Assembly: GCA_017550745.1 (NCBI GenBank)
Contig: JAFZOG010000106.1
Coordinates: 1-64,000 of the forward strand
Source of the DNA: Clostridia bacterium
GTDB lineage: Bacteria > Bacillota > Clostridia > Christensenellales > Aristaeellaceae
Reading direction: 5' to 3'
DNA length: 64,000 nt
How positions within the stretch are numbered: position 1 is the stretch's first letter; the number at the start of each line of letters is the position of its first letter. This document shows, piece after piece, positions 44,642 through 54,459 of this stretch. The translations under genes and the position numbers were made by a program. The notes beneath the pieces were generated by a model that was not told where the DNA came from, did not search any database, and saw nothing but the letters and a program-made list of their open reading frames with translations.

Positions 44642-45538
44642 TCATCCCACCGTGCTCAAATCCCACGGCTCATGGATCTTGGGCACGTCGCTGATGAGGC
44701 GCTTCGTATAAGGCGCCTGGGGATTGAGGATCACATCCTCGGCCTTGCCGGCTTCCACGAACTTGCCGTGCTCCATGATGTAGATGGAGTCGGAAATGTA
44801 GTAGGCCAGGCCGATATCGTGGGTGATGAAGATCACCGTCATGCCCGTTTCGTTGCGCAGGTTCAGCAGCATATCCAGGATGGTGGCGCGGGAGCAGGCG
44901 TCGATCATGGAGGTGGGCTCGTCCGCCAGAAGGATGTCGGGCTTCAAGAGGAAGATGCGGGCAATCATCAGGCGCTGCATCTGGCCGCCGGACAGCTCGA
45001 AGGGATACTTGTTGGTGAGCTCCTCAAACTTCAGGTTCACAAACGAGCAGGCTTCCTTCATCATGGCGAACTTTTCTTCCTTGGATTTGTTCTTGCCGCC
45101 GCGCATGTTGATGCAGTCCAGCAGCACGGAGTCGATCTTGTGGAAGATGTTGTAGCTGGAGAAGGGATCCTGGAAAATGGCCTGAATGCCCTGCCAGTAT
45201 TCCTTTTTCTTCTGGTTGGTGGAAATGTCGCGGGGCTTGTCCTTGAAGAAGATCTGCCCCTCGGTGGGATCCAGCAGGCCCAGCAGCATTTTGCTCAGGG
45301 TGGTTTTGCCGGAGCCGCTTTCGCCCACGATGGAGATCAGCTCGCCCCGGTGGAAGTCAAAGTCCACATGGTCTACGGCCACGGTGGTGGTCTTGCCGGT
45401 GTGGAACACGCGGGTGACGCCCCGCCCGCTCAGGCACATGGGTTCCTTGGAGAAGTCCTTGTTCCGGTCCGCGCCGAAGGTGACGCTTTCCCGGGTGTCC
45501 TGAATTTCGGTGTTCTTGATGGCTTCATCAGTCTTCAC
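44642..45538 (-). CDS. Opp/Dpp-type ABC transporter ATPase (second)
   Basis: A 298-residue ATPase: Walker [13 protein letters not shown], signature [16 protein letters not shown], Walker [16 protein letters not shown]-loop [13 protein letters not shown]. It pairs with the ATPase of the preceding gene; their reading frames overlap by 11 bases. Homologous to OppF/DppF, but the adjacent GH3 and mannosidase genes suggest oligosaccharide import, as seen for Opp-type sugar transporters in other anaerobes. Confidence 0.9.
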   Translation of the reverse strand: MKTDEAIKNTEIQDTRESVTFGADRNKDFSKEPMCLSGRGVTRVFHTGKTTTVAVDHVDFDFHRGELISIVGESGSGKTTLSKMLLGLLDPTEGQIFFKDKPRDISTNQKKKEYWQGIQAIFQDPFSSYNIFHKIDSVLLDCINMRGGKNKSKEEKFAMMKEACSFVNLKFEELTNKYPFELSGGQMQRLMIARIFLLKPDILLADEPTSMIDACSRATILDMLLNLRNETGMTVIFITHDIGLAYYISDSIYIMEHGKFVEAGKAEDVILNPQAPYTKRLISDVPKIHEPWDLSTVG

Positions 45539-46538
45539 CTTCGTACACCTCCCTCAGATGTTCTACGGAGTGGCCGCAGCGGTAGAACCGTCCGCCGCCG
45601 ATGTCCAGCAGCGGCATCTGGTTGAACTTGCAGGCTTCGGTGGCGTAGCGGCAGCGCTCCGCGAAGCGGCAGCCCACGGGGGGATGCTTCAGGTTCGGCG
45701 GGGTGCCGGGAATGGCGGTGAGCTTCACATCGCGGGTGCCTTCCTCGGGCACGAGGATGGAGCGCATCAGGCCGCGGGAATAGGGATGGATGGGGTCGAA
45801 CACCATTTCCTTGGCGGTGCCGCGCTCCACGATCTGGCCCGCGTACATGACCATGATGTCGTCGGTCACGTTATAGAGCAGGGGCAGCTCGTGGGTGATG
45901 AAGATCATGGATTTCACCATGCCGTTGGTCAGCATGTCCTTCATCATCTTGATAACCATCTTCTGGCTGGTCACGTCCAGGGCGGAGGAAGGCTCGTCGG
46001 CGATGAGCACCTTGGGGTTCAGGATGGTGGACACGGCGATGACCACGCGCTGGCGCATGCCGCCGGAGAGCTCCACGCTGTGCTTATCCAGCGCGTCCAC
46101 AGGCAGGCCCAGACGGGAGAAGCGCTGCTCCGCCATTTCGCGGATCTGCTTGTTGTCCATGGGCAGCTCGTGGGCGTGGATCACGTCCTCGATGAACTTG
46201 CCCACCTTGCGGGTGGGGTTCAGGGCGTTCATGGCCGCCTGGGGGATGTACGCCACGTCGGAGCCCAGCACGGTTTTGCGGATCACGTCCGGATCCATGC
46301 CGGTGATGTTTTTGCCGTCGATGATGATATCGCCGCTGGTATAGTGGAGCGGCGGGAAGTAATAGCCCATCAGGCTCAGGGCCAGGGTGGACTTGCCGCA
46401 GCCGGATTCGCCCGCGATGCCCAGGCTCTTGCCCTCCTCGATGGTGAGGGAGACGTGATCAACGGAATAAACATCCTCGCCGGTACGGGTAATATACTTG
46501 GTCGTCAATTGCCTGACATCCAGCATCAGTTTTGCCAT
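45528..46538 (-). CDS. Opp/Dpp-type ABC transporter ATPase (first)
   Basis: A 336-residue ATPase with Walker [14 protein letters not shown], signature [15 protein letters not shown], Walker [14 protein letters not shown] and the oligopeptide-type C-terminal Cys segment ([16 protein letters not shown]), which in this family may bind an Fe-S cluster. OppD/DppD-like. Encoded 14 bases after permease 2. Confidence 0.92.
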   Translation of the reverse strand: MAKLMLDVRQLTTKYITRTGEDVYSVDHVSLTIEEGKSLGIAGESGCGKSTLALSLMGYYFPPLHYTSGDIIIDGKNITGMDPDVIRKTVLGSDVAYIPQAAMNALNPTRKVGKFIEDVIHAHELPMDNKQIREMAEQRFSRLGLPVDALDKHSVELSGGMRQRVVIAVSTILNPKVLIADEPSSALDVTSQKMVIKMMKDMLTNGMVKSMIFITHELPLLYNVTDDIMVMYAGQIVERGTAKEMVFDPIHPYSRGLMRSILVPEEGTRDVKLTAIPGTPPNLKHPPVGCRFAERCRYATEACKFNQMPLLDIGGGRFYRCGHSVEHLREVYEGED

Positions 46539-46552
46539 TTTCTCACACCTCC

Positions 46553-47812
46553 TTAATCACGCAGGGTCGGGTTGAACACCTGGTCCAGGCCGGTATTCAT
46601 CAGGTTCAGAGAGAAGGAAATCAGGGCGATCATCAGGATGACCGGGAAGTAAGCCCACCAGGCGTTGGAAGAGGTGTACGCGCCGAAGAGCTTGGCCCAG
46701 TTCATCATCAGGCCCAGGGTGGGCAGCTCGTTGGGGTTCGGGCCCAGGCCCAGCATGGACAGCTGCGCTTCGGCCAGGATGCCGCTGGATACCTGGAGGA
46801 TGAAGGCCATGACCACGTAGCTCATGATGTAGGGCAGGATGTCGGTGACCACGATGCGGAACAGGCTGTGGCCGGAGAGCTTGGACAGGTTCACGTGGTC
46901 GCGGTTGCGCAGGGAGATGACCTGGGAGCGAACGGAACGGGCCGTCCACACCCAGCTGGTGATGCCGATGATCACGGCGCAGGTGATGATGCCGCGGGAT
47001 TCCGCGCCCAGGGCAGAATAGATCAGGATCAGCAGCACGAAGCCGGGAATGACGGTGAAGATGTTGGCGATGAACATGAGGATATCATCCACGATGCCGC
47101 CAACATAGCCGGCCAGCAGGCCCACGGTCAGGCCGATCAGGGTGGCGATGGAGCCGGCGATCAGGCCGATGATCAGGGAAATGCCGGTGGCCTTGACCAG
47201 CTCGGTCAGGGTGTCGCGGCCGAAGTTATCGGTGCCCAGCGGCAGGGTAATGGCGTTGGCCACCTCGTCCACCTTCACGAAATCCGTGCCGGAAACCGTG
47301 GAGGAAGCTGCGCCTTCGCCCTCGCCTTTGGTGACGGTCATGATGGCGTCGCTCTCTCCGCTCAGGCTCTTATCCAGGCGCTTCAGGGCATTGCGGGCGG
47401 CCTGGGTGGAGAAGCCGGGATACTTCTTTTCCTTGGCGTCGGCGTCGCTGTAGTTCTCTTTCCACAATTCGATCAGCTTTTCCAGATCCTCGTTGGAGGT
47501 GGTCACGCCGCCCAGGTCAACGCCCGCGGCGGTCAGGTAATCGATCATGGTCTGCCGGTTCTCGATCGGCAGGGTGGATTCCAGGCGCTTTTCAGCCGCT
47601 TCCGGCAGGTCGATGCGGTACGGGGAAGTGTTGTTGGCGTCGTACACGGACACGTAGGTGCCGGGCTCCAGGAAGCCTTTGCCCAGGCCCTGCAGCGGGT
47701 CACGGGTGACAAAGTAGGGATAGATCAGCACCGTGAGAAGGATCACCATGAAAATAATGAAGCCCACCAGGAAACGGGGAGAAGTGAATACATTTTTCAG
47801 CGTATGTTTCAT
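46553..47812 (-). CDS. Opp/Dpp-type permease with large external insertion
   Basis: A 419-residue permease, about 120 longer than typical OppC/DppC. Span 1 is at about 15-35, followed by an approximately 140-residue soluble stretch rich in Asp, Glu, Thr (about 45-185), then [15 protein letters not shown] and five further spans with the EAA loop ([29 protein letters not shown]). The insertion would be outside the membrane and may contact the binding protein or substrate. Start near GGGGGAAT. Confidence 0.88.
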   Translation of the reverse strand: MKHTLKNVFTSPRFLVGFIIFMVILLTVLIYPYFVTRDPLQGLGKGFLEPGTYVSVYDANNTSPYRIDLPEAAEKRLESTLPIENRQTMIDYLTAAGVDLGGVTTSNEDLEKLIELWKENYSDADAKEKKYPGFSTQAARNALKRLDKSLSGESDAIMTVTKGEGEGAASSTVSGTDFVKVDEVANAITLPLGTDNFGRDTLTELVKATGISLIIGLIAGSIATLIGLTVGLLAGYVGGIVDDILMFIANIFTVIPGFVLLILIYSALGAESRGIITCAVIIGITSWVWTARSVRSQVISLRNRDHVNLSKLSGHSLFRIVVTDILPYIMSYVVMAFILQVSSGILAEAQLSMLGLGPNPNELPTLGLMMNWAKLFGAYTSSNAWWAYFPVILMIALISFSLNLMNTGLDQVFNPTLRD

Positions 47813-47826
47813 GTTCCATTCCCCCT

Positions 47827-48834
47827 TTAATCGAACTGCGCGGCCTTGACACGCGGGTCAATGAACGCGTAGATAATATCGAGCATGAAACTGGCAATCA
47901 GCACCATGATCGTAATGATCAGGGTACATGCGGAAATCACCGGATAGTCCGAGGAGTTGATGGCCGCGTACATGGACATGCCCAGGCCGGGATAGCTGAA
48001 AATGGTCTCAGCCACCAGCGCGCCGCCCACCATGGAGCCGATGCTCATGGCCAGGCCGGTGACCTGGGGCAGCATGGCGTTGCGGAACACGTAGCGGACG
48101 ATCTTCTTGTCCTTGATGCCCAGGAAACGGGAATACTTCACGTAGTCCGCGTTCAATTCATAAATGGACATGGAGCGCATACCCACGGCCTGGCCGCCGA
48201 TGGAAATCAGCACGATGGACCAGAAGGGCAGCTGATAGTGGGCGATGACGGAGGAAATGAACTTCCAGCTGAAGCTGGGGATCATGCCGGGATCAAATGC
48301 GCCGTTGACAGGCGCCCATTTGAGCGAAACGGCAAAGACCACCAATAGGATAACCGCCGCGCCAAACGCGGGGATGGCGCTGAAAAACAGCGTGGTCGGC
48401 ATCAGCACCTTGTCGTAAACGCCGCGCTTGTAGGCAGCCAGCGCGCCCAGCAGGTTGCCCAGCAGCCAGCCTACCAGGATGGCGGGCAGCTGCAGCGCCA
48501 CCGTCCACCAGATGCCGGAGCCGATGATCTGGATCACGGTCTTCGGATACTGGCTGTAGCTGACGCCGAAGGTGCCGGTAAAGGCGTTCTTCACGAAATC
48601 CCAGAACTGACCGAAGATATTTTTATCCAGGCCGAACTGGTGCTGGTAATAAGCCGTCAGTTCCGCGGCCTGCTCCGGCGTCGTGCCGGGGCTGATATTC
48701 TTGCCGACGATGGAGTTGACCGGGTCGCCGGGCATCAGCCGGGGCAGGATGAAATTGAGTACGATTGCGGCAATGAAGGTAATGACAAACCAGAAAATCT
48801 TCTTTTTGAAGTATTTCTTCATGCCTTTGGTCAT
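47827..48834 (-). CDS. Opp/Dpp-type permease (OppB-like)
   Basis: A 335-residue permease with N-terminal span [45 protein letters not shown], the EAA loop ([32 protein letters not shown]), and final spans. Usual length. First permease of the operon, downstream of a stem-loop that separates it from the binding-protein gene. Confidence 0.92.
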   Translation of the reverse strand: MTKGMKKYFKKKIFWFVITFIAAIVLNFILPRLMPGDPVNSIVGKNISPGTTPEQAAELTAYYQHQFGLDKNIFGQFWDFVKNAFTGTFGVSYSQYPKTVIQIIGSGIWWTVALQLPAILVGWLLGNLLGALAAYKRGVYDKVLMPTTLFFSAIPAFGAAVILLVVFAVSLKWAPVNGAFDPGMIPSFSWKFISSVIAHYQLPFWSIVLISIGGQAVGMRSMSIYELNADYVKYSRFLGIKDKKIVRYVFRNAMLPQVTGLAMSIGSMVGGALVAETIFSYPGLGMSMYAAINSSDYPVISACTLIITIMVLIASFMLDIIYAFIDPRVKAAQFD

Positions 48835-48859
48835 TGGCTCTCCCCCCTTTTGAGAAAAA

Positions 48860-48896
48860 AGCGGCCATGACCCGCGAAATTCAGATCATGGCCGCT
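48860..48896 (-). terminator. Attenuating stem after binding-protein gene
   Basis: AGCGGCCATGA/TCATGGCCGCT stem of 11 bp; on minus it is followed by TTTTTTCTCA. Good terminator form, likely giving an excess of binding protein over permeases. Confidence 0.8.
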
Positions 48897-48909
48897 GGTT
48901 ATCTATGGA

Positions 48910-50700
48910 TTATTCGCCAACAAGCTCCAGGTTGTAGAGAGCAGCGATGCCATAGCCGTCCGTGCAGTCCATAGGCGGAATGTTGTTTCCGTCGTCCTTT
49001 TCAGGATAGCCGGTCCACACGGTTTCGTTCACAGCGTGGAACACTTCGGGACGATACATCAGGGAGAAGGAAGGAACTTCTTCCAGATAAATCTTGGTGG
49101 CTTCGGTGTAGAGGGCCTTGAGTTCATCCGCGTCAGTGGTCAGGGGGATGGCCTTGATGATTTCGTCGATGCGGGCATTGCTGTAGTGGCCGAAGTTGCC
49201 GCTCCAGTTGTTGTCAACGCCGATGAATTCAGAGCTCATCAGAGCGCGCACGCGGCTCCAGGGAGCGGCGGGTTCAGCGCCGGCGGGGCTCCACATGAAG
49301 ATTTCATATTCGGTCTGGGAACCCTTGGTGAACACGGTCTGGTACTGATCCCAGGTGGGGAAGGTGGCGATGATTTCAACGCCGATGTTCTTGCCGGCTT
49401 CGGCAACCATGTTCATGGCAGCCTGCCAGTCGGTCCAGCCGTCGGGGCAGCAGGCCTTCAGGCTGATCTTCTGGCCTTCATATTCACGCCAGCCGTCGCC
49501 GTCGCTGTCCACGATGCCAACAGAATCCAGCAGGGCCTTAGCGCCTTCGTAGTCCTTGCCGACCCACTGGAGATCCTTCACGGCGTCATGGTCGTACATG
49601 GCCTGTTCACCGTCGGTGGGGTTCATGACGGACCGGGGCACATCCGCGAAGGTGGGGCTCTGGTTGGTCATGGCGTTTTCAATGATGTTTTCATAGTCCA
49701 CAGCCATGGCGATGGCCTTGCGCAGTTCCTTGACCTGCATCACGGGAATGTCCATGTTGTACCACGCGGTGGGCATGGTGGCGCAGATGCCGTAGGGAGC
49801 TTCGTCAATGTAGGTCGCGACCGGCAGGCCCTGTTCTTCCCACAGCTTCTGCACGTTGGCGATGAACTGCTGGTCCACGTCGATCTGGCCGGCGGAGAAG
49901 GCGATCAGGGTCGCGTCGTTGTCCTTGTAGATGGTGTGGGCAATGTACTTGGGAGCGGGCAGCTTGCCCCACATGGAGGCATCCTGTCCCCAGTAAGCGT
50001 CGTTGCGGACGAACGCAACCAGCTGGTCATTGGCAAAGTAGGGGCCATAGGGGCCGGAGAACACCACGTCGGGGGTGGGATCGGTGCGGATGGCGGTGGC
50101 GTCGTCATTGTGCTTGGCGCACAGAGCTTCCGCCCAATCCTTCTGCACGATGTAAACGCCGCACAGGAAGTTCAGCACCTGCAGGGGGTTGGCGGGCTGG
50201 CCTTCGTCATTCTTCTTGGCCTTGATCACAACAGCGCCGTCCACGGCTTCGATGCCCTCGATATAGGGAGCATAGCCGGTGTAGGTGCCGTTCTGAATCT
50301 TGGCGCTGATATCCCAGGTGGCAACCACGTCGTCCGCGGTCACAGGGGTGCCGTCGCTCCACTTGGCAGCGGCCTTGATCTTGAGGGTCAGCTCAGTCAG
50401 GTCGTCGTTCCAGGTGTAGTCGCCGTCGGCCAGGAGGGGATACAGCTTGCCGTCCAGGCCATTGTACATATACAGGGTTTCAAACATGGTGGTACGGGAA
50501 CCACGGGGAGCGGCGGACAGGATCAGGCCGTTGTTCATGTTGTCGCCCAGGGGGTTGTAGCCAACGATGGGATCCCACTGCTGGCCGCCGAAATACAGGG
50601 TCTCATTGCGGGGCAGGTCTTTCACTTCTTCAGCGAAAACGCTGAAGGTGCCCAGCAGCATGATGACCGCCAGGAGCATTGCCAGGATTTTCTTGGACAT
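48910..50700 (-). CDS. Opp/Dpp-type substrate-binding protein
   Basis: A 596-residue binding protein (SBP family 5) with signal peptide MSKKILAMLLAVIMLLGTFSVFAEE; no lipobox cysteine. Typical blocks: WDPIVGYNPLGDN, LTLKIKAAAKWSDGTPVTADDVVATWD, and VKELRKAIAMAVDYENIIENAM. Such proteins bind peptides, but in glycan loci they bind oligosaccharides; the following GH3/GH2 genes favour a beta-glucan or mannan substrate. Strong promoter at 50828-50857. Confidence 0.9.
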   Translation of the reverse strand: MSKKILAMLLAVIMLLGTFSVFAEEVKDLPRNETLYFGGQQWDPIVGYNPLGDNMNNGLILSAAPRGSRTTMFETLYMYNGLDGKLYPLLADGDYTWNDDLTELTLKIKAAAKWSDGTPVTADDVVATWDISAKIQNGTYTGYAPYIEGIEAVDGAVVIKAKKNDEGQPANPLQVLNFLCGVYIVQKDWAEALCAKHNDDATAIRTDPTPDVVFSGPYGPYFANDQLVAFVRNDAYWGQDASMWGKLPAPKYIAHTIYKDNDATLIAFSAGQIDVDQQFIANVQKLWEEQGLPVATYIDEAPYGICATMPTAWYNMDIPVMQVKELRKAIAMAVDYENIIENAMTNQSPTFADVPRSVMNPTDGEQAMYDHDAVKDLQWVGKDYEGAKALLDSVGIVDSDGDGWREYEGQKISLKACCPDGWTDWQAAMNMVAEAGKNIGVEIIATFPTWDQYQTVFTKGSQTEYEIFMWSPAGAEPAAPWSRVRALMSSEFIGVDNNWSGNFGHYSNARIDEIIKAIPLTTDADELKALYTEATKIYLEEVPSFSLMYRPEVFHAVNETVWTGYPEKDDGNNIPPMDCTDGYGIAALYNLELVGE

Positions 50701-50827
50701 ATTGGTTCCTCCTTAAAATATTTGTTAAGGCCGCACAGGCCAAAACGAACGAATGGGAAGGGACAAATCCCCCTGGGACTGGTTTTTTCGGAAAGATTCA
50801 TAACATTATTGCCAATATTTCCGACAT

Positions 50828-50857
50828 ATTATAGTATAGATTCTATGATTCTGTCAA
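50828..50857 (-). promoter_or_regulatory. Promoter of Opp-type transporter operon
   Basis: On minus: TTGACA (50852-50857), 18 bases, TATAAT (50828-50833). Strong sigma-A match. No clear operator. Confidence 0.8.
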
Positions 50858-50904
50858 TGGCTTTTTTTGAACAATTTTATGAATATTGAGAAAGAAGGAA
50901 CGGA

Positions 50905-51123
50905 GGATCAGGGATTAGAGAATGGGGATTAGACGAAAGACAACCCCGTCTGTCATCCTGAGCCGCCACGATACGGATGTGGCGTGCGAAGGACCTCCCT
51001 CGTTCTCTGTGAAGTTGCATTTTTACGAAGGAGATTCTTCGCTCGCGCCTATCCGTATAAGGCGCGGCTCAGAATGACAGCCGGAGCTATTGCCTACTGC
51101 CTAATCCCTGATCCCTAATCCCT
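50905..51123. repeat. R3 copy D arms enclosing R2 copy c
   Basis: The outer arms are heptamer-type (GGATCAG, GGATTAG... at 50905-50932; inverted at 51101-51123, AGGGATT/AGGGATC units). The inner R2 element at 50951-51079 runs from TGTCATCCTGAG to CTCAGAATGACA. The right arm runs into the last codons and stop of the MATE gene. With the promoter region this fills the 50701-51114 gap; no gene seen there. Confidence 0.75.
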
Positions 51124-52476
51124 CGTCAAATCCTTCACCCACTTATACTTCCGAAACCGCGCCATCACCCAGGGGATCTTGCCCACCTCATCCAGGCAGG
51201 TGCAGGCATACACGGCCAGCACGGGCCAGTGGAACACGAACCCGCCCAGCAGCGCCAGGGGAATGGCGACGCCCCACATGCACACCGCCAGGCTGTACAT
51301 ATCGAACAGCGTGTCGCCCCCGCCGTCCAGCACGCCGTTGATGGTGACGGTGTTCACGCTGCGCCCGATCATGTATACCGCCATAATGACCATCATGCCC
51401 GTCAGGTACTGCCGTGCCTCGTCCGTCAGCAGCACCATGCGCACCACCAGCGGCGTCAGCGCCAGCACCACCGCCGTGGACAGGAAGCCGATCACATAGG
51501 AGATGTTTTTCAGCTTGATGCCGTAAGCCTTGCCCATGTCCAGCCGTCCCGCGCCCAGCTCGTTGCCCACCATGATGCCCGCGGCGCTGCCGATGCCGTT
51601 GCACACGCAGCAGATCAGGTCGCGCACCACCGCCGCCACGGAATTGGCCGCCGCCGCGTCCGCGCCCATATGGCCCATGATGGCGGTGTAAGACGTGAAG
51701 CCCACGCCCCAGAACAGCCCGCCGCCCAGCAGGGGCAGGCACTGGCGCCGGAAGTCCGCGCCCAGCTGCTTGTTCCGTTCCATAAATCGGCTCCAGGCCG
51801 GGCGGATATAATCCTTCCCGGCGGATACCCACAGGCACAGGCCCAGCTCCGCCACCCGGGCCAGGGTGGTGGCCAGCGCCGCGCCCCGGGCCTGCATTTT
51901 CGGCGCGCCCAGCAGGCCGAAGATAAAGATCGCGTTGAGGATGATGTTGATCACCACCGCGCTGGAAGAGATCCAGGCGCTGGGCGTCACGTGGTCGGTC
52001 ACCTTCATCTCGGTCAGGTAGCACTGGGAAACGCCGGTGATCAGGTAAGAAAAGCCCGCGATGCGCAGATACGCGCTGCCGATCAGGATCAGCGGCTCGT
52101 CATGGGTAAAAATGCGCATCAGCAGCTGGGGAACCGCCTCGCACGCGGCGAAAAACAGCAGCGACACCAGCCCGCAGAAGCGCAGCATCATCATGAACAG
52201 GCGCTGCAGGGTGGCCGTGTCTTTCTTGCCCCAGTACTGGGCGCCCAGAATCGCCCCGGCCCCGGTGATGGCAAAAAGGAACATGTTCTGCACGAACTGG
52301 ATCTGCGTCGCAAGGGACACCGCCGTCATTTCGTCCTGGGCAATGCGGCCCAGCATCAGCGCGTCCCCCGCCGCCACCGCCGCCAGCATCAGGCTTTGCA
52401 GCGCGATCGGCAGCGCCAGCTTTCCCAGCCGGTCATAAAACACTTTTTTATCCACAGCAGCCGGTTTGATTTCCAT
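51115..52476 (-). CDS. MATE-family efflux transporter
   Basis: A 453-residue, 12-span protein: RLGKLALPIALQSLMLAAVAAGDALMLGRI at the start, QFVQNMFLFAITGAGAILGAQYWGKKD, and GIMVGNELGAGRLDMGKAYG in the second half, characteristic of MATE drug/Na+ or H+ antiporters. Substrate unknown. Its stop codon lies within an R3 repeat arm. Own promoter at 52509-52537. Confidence 0.9.
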   Translation of the reverse strand: MEIKPAAVDKKVFYDRLGKLALPIALQSLMLAAVAAGDALMLGRIAQDEMTAVSLATQIQFVQNMFLFAITGAGAILGAQYWGKKDTATLQRLFMMMLRFCGLVSLLFFAACEAVPQLLMRIFTHDEPLILIGSAYLRIAGFSYLITGVSQCYLTEMKVTDHVTPSAWISSSAVVINIILNAIFIFGLLGAPKMQARGAALATTLARVAELGLCLWVSAGKDYIRPAWSRFMERNKQLGADFRRQCLPLLGGGLFWGVGFTSYTAIMGHMGADAAAANSVAAVVRDLICCVCNGIGSAAGIMVGNELGAGRLDMGKAYGIKLKNISYVIGFLSTAVVLALTPLVVRMVLLTDEARQYLTGMMVIMAVYMIGRSVNTVTINGVLDGGGDTLFDMYSLAVCMWGVAIPLALLGGFVFHWPVLAVYACTCLDEVGKIPWVMARFRKYKWVKDLTRD

Positions 52477-52508
52477 GGGCGAACCTCTTTCCTTCGTGTG
52501 ATGAAGCG

Positions 52509-52537
52509 AGTATACCAGATATTTCTGCTTCCGTAAA
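52509..52537 (-). promoter_or_regulatory. Candidate promoter of MATE gene
   Basis: On minus: TTTACG (52532-52537), 17 bases, TATACT (52509-52514). Confidence 0.55.
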
Positions 52538-52555
52538 TGGTTTTTTACGCAAAAA

Positions 52556-52579
52556 CGGCTATGCGCGATGGCATAGCCG
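52556..52579 (-). terminator. Terminator of phage packaging operon
   Basis: CGGCTATGC/GCATAGCCG stem, loop about 6 bases; on minus it is followed by TTTTTGCG. It lies 42 bases after the portal stop and ahead of the MATE promoter. Confidence 0.75.
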
Positions 52580-52620
52580 CAGGCTGCCGAAAAACCTCCG
52601 GGAGGGGAAGCAGCGAACGT

Positions 52621-54459
52621 TCATTCCGGCTGGCTCACGCCGCGGGCAAACTCCCGGGCACGCTGCATGGGTTTGGTATCGGCGGGCCCGGATTGCACGG
52701 CCAGGTCCGGCATTTCTTTGGGCGGCGTTCCGGCGATCACCTCTCCCGCCGCGCTCATGACCGCCATGGCCATGCGCTCGGCGGTGTCGGGCTCGTAGCG
52801 CCGGGCCAGCTCCAGGGCCATATGCTGCCACATGGCCAGCATCCGGCGGGCAAAGCTCTGCTGCCGGAGATTGCGCAGCAGCTCGTCCTTCCTGTTGAAA
52901 TCCATCATGGACAGCAGCATGGCGCTCTGCTCGGAGAGCTCGGGATTGAACACCCCCGCCCCCAGCAGCTGCAAGGCCAGCTCGTTCTGGGCCATCTTGC
53001 TGTAAGCGTTCTGCTTCTGGGCGCCCACCTGGATATCGAACACGGGCTTCCGCCACCCCATATCCAGCCCGGCCAGCGGCGCGTTGGGCTGCAGCACCAG
53101 GCCGGAATTGTCGTACCGCACGAATTCATAGGCCGCGTTTTCCCCCAAAATGCGGAAGGTGCGCGGCACGCCGTAGAACTGCCGGATGCGCTCGATCACC
53201 TTTTCCAGGATGCGGCTGTAGGCCCGGTAGGTGCCCCGGTTCCCGTCGCGGCTGGTGCGGCCTGCCGCCTCCATCTGGGCCGCGATGCCGCTGGCGGCGG
53301 TGACGCCGGAGGTGATGCCGTTGGATACGTCGTGGTTGCCGCAGGTCTGCTTCAGCTCTTCAATCTTGTTGTTCAGGTGCTGCACGTAAATGCCGTCCAG
53401 GGGATAATGCTGCACGGGCACCATGTCCGTGTCGCTGAGGCCCCCCTCCACCTCGATCACCGGGCAGGTGAAATCCAGGAACTGCTCCAGGTTGATGGCG
53501 GAATCCCGGCGGCGGAAATAGCGGGGAATGGCCCCGGCCCGGGCGTTGATGGTAATGGCCTGGCTGAGCAGGTCGATTTCCTCCTGGGTGTCCTTTCCCA
53601 GGTCGATGTAGCCCCAGCCCGCGGGGCTCTCCTTCTGGGGAAACAGCACGTCCAGCACGAAGGGGTATTCCCCGTCCGCGTACCAGCCCCGGCCCTGCAG
53701 GGCGGGGTCATCCTCGCTGGCATACAGCACCGTGTCCCCCACGAACTTGCAGTATTGCAGCAGCTTTGTCCCGCCCTCATAGGTGTGGTAATACCAGTCC
53801 ACCACCATGGCCTTGTCCGCCTTGCCGGAAACGTCCTCCGAGCGGTACTGGGGCAGGGTGAAATCCGCCTGCAGGCCGGCGTCTTTCAGCTGGGGATAGC
53901 GCTGCACCAGCGTTTCCCGGTCCAGCACCGAGACCAGAAACACATTCCGGCTCTGCTGAATGTCCTCGATCCCCGGCTCCCAGAACAGATTGGCCAGGTC
54001 CACTCCGCACACCGTCACGTCCCCCAGGCCGTTCAGCTTCCCGCTGTCCCAGTAAACGGCGTACACCGCCGTGCCGTGCTTGTTCTTCTCCCACGCCTGC
54101 TTGCTGTATACCTCCTCGAAGCGGTTCTGTTCCAGCACCACCGGCAGGATGCTGGTCAGGCGCCGGGCTTCTTCCTCGTCCCCCTCTTCCCTGGGCAGGA
54201 TGACCGGCTCGGGGTAAGCGTCCATCATGTCGGAATGCTTGCCCATGATCACGTTCACCAGCCATTTGGCGGATCGTTTGGCGGCATTGGGGTTGCCCTG
54301 CTCCTGCATGGTATCCCAGGCGTGGCCCTTCCACCATTGCTCGTCGGCGACCAGCCGGGCTTCCAGGCGGGCCTTTCCCGCCTTATACTTCTTCAGGGTC
54401 TTCGCCGCCTCCAGTATCCTTTCCCGGGTCATCTTCCTGGGGATTGCTTGTTCCATCAT
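52621..54459 (-). CDS. Phage portal protein
   Basis: A 612-residue portal protein, the dodecameric ring through which DNA is packaged. Recognised by the N-terminal Arg/Lys-rich helices with WWKGHAWDTMQEQGNP, the RSAKWLVNVIMGKHSDMMDAYPEPVILP block, FWEPGIEDIQQSRNVFLVS and the stem-like helices near GITSGVTAASGIAAQMEAAGR. Intact length. Its ATG overlaps the large terminase stop (ATGA). The usual downstream scaffold, protease and capsid genes are absent; a terminator follows instead. Confidence 0.85.
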   Translation of the reverse strand: MMEQAIPRKMTRERILEAAKTLKKYKAGKARLEARLVADEQWWKGHAWDTMQEQGNPNAAKRSAKWLVNVIMGKHSDMMDAYPEPVILPREEGDEEEARRLTSILPVVLEQNRFEEVYSKQAWEKNKHGTAVYAVYWDSGKLNGLGDVTVCGVDLANLFWEPGIEDIQQSRNVFLVSVLDRETLVQRYPQLKDAGLQADFTLPQYRSEDVSGKADKAMVVDWYYHTYEGGTKLLQYCKFVGDTVLYASEDDPALQGRGWYADGEYPFVLDVLFPQKESPAGWGYIDLGKDTQEEIDLLSQAITINARAGAIPRYFRRRDSAINLEQFLDFTCPVIEVEGGLSDTDMVPVQHYPLDGIYVQHLNNKIEELKQTCGNHDVSNGITSGVTAASGIAAQMEAAGRTSRDGNRGTYRAYSRILEKVIERIRQFYGVPRTFRILGENAAYEFVRYDNSGLVLQPNAPLAGLDMGWRKPVFDIQVGAQKQNAYSKMAQNELALQLLGAGVFNPELSEQSAMLLSMMDFNRKDELLRNLRQQSFARRMLAMWQHMALELARRYEPDTAERMAMAVMSAAGEVIAGTPPKEMPDLAVQSGPADTKPMQRAREFARGVSQPE

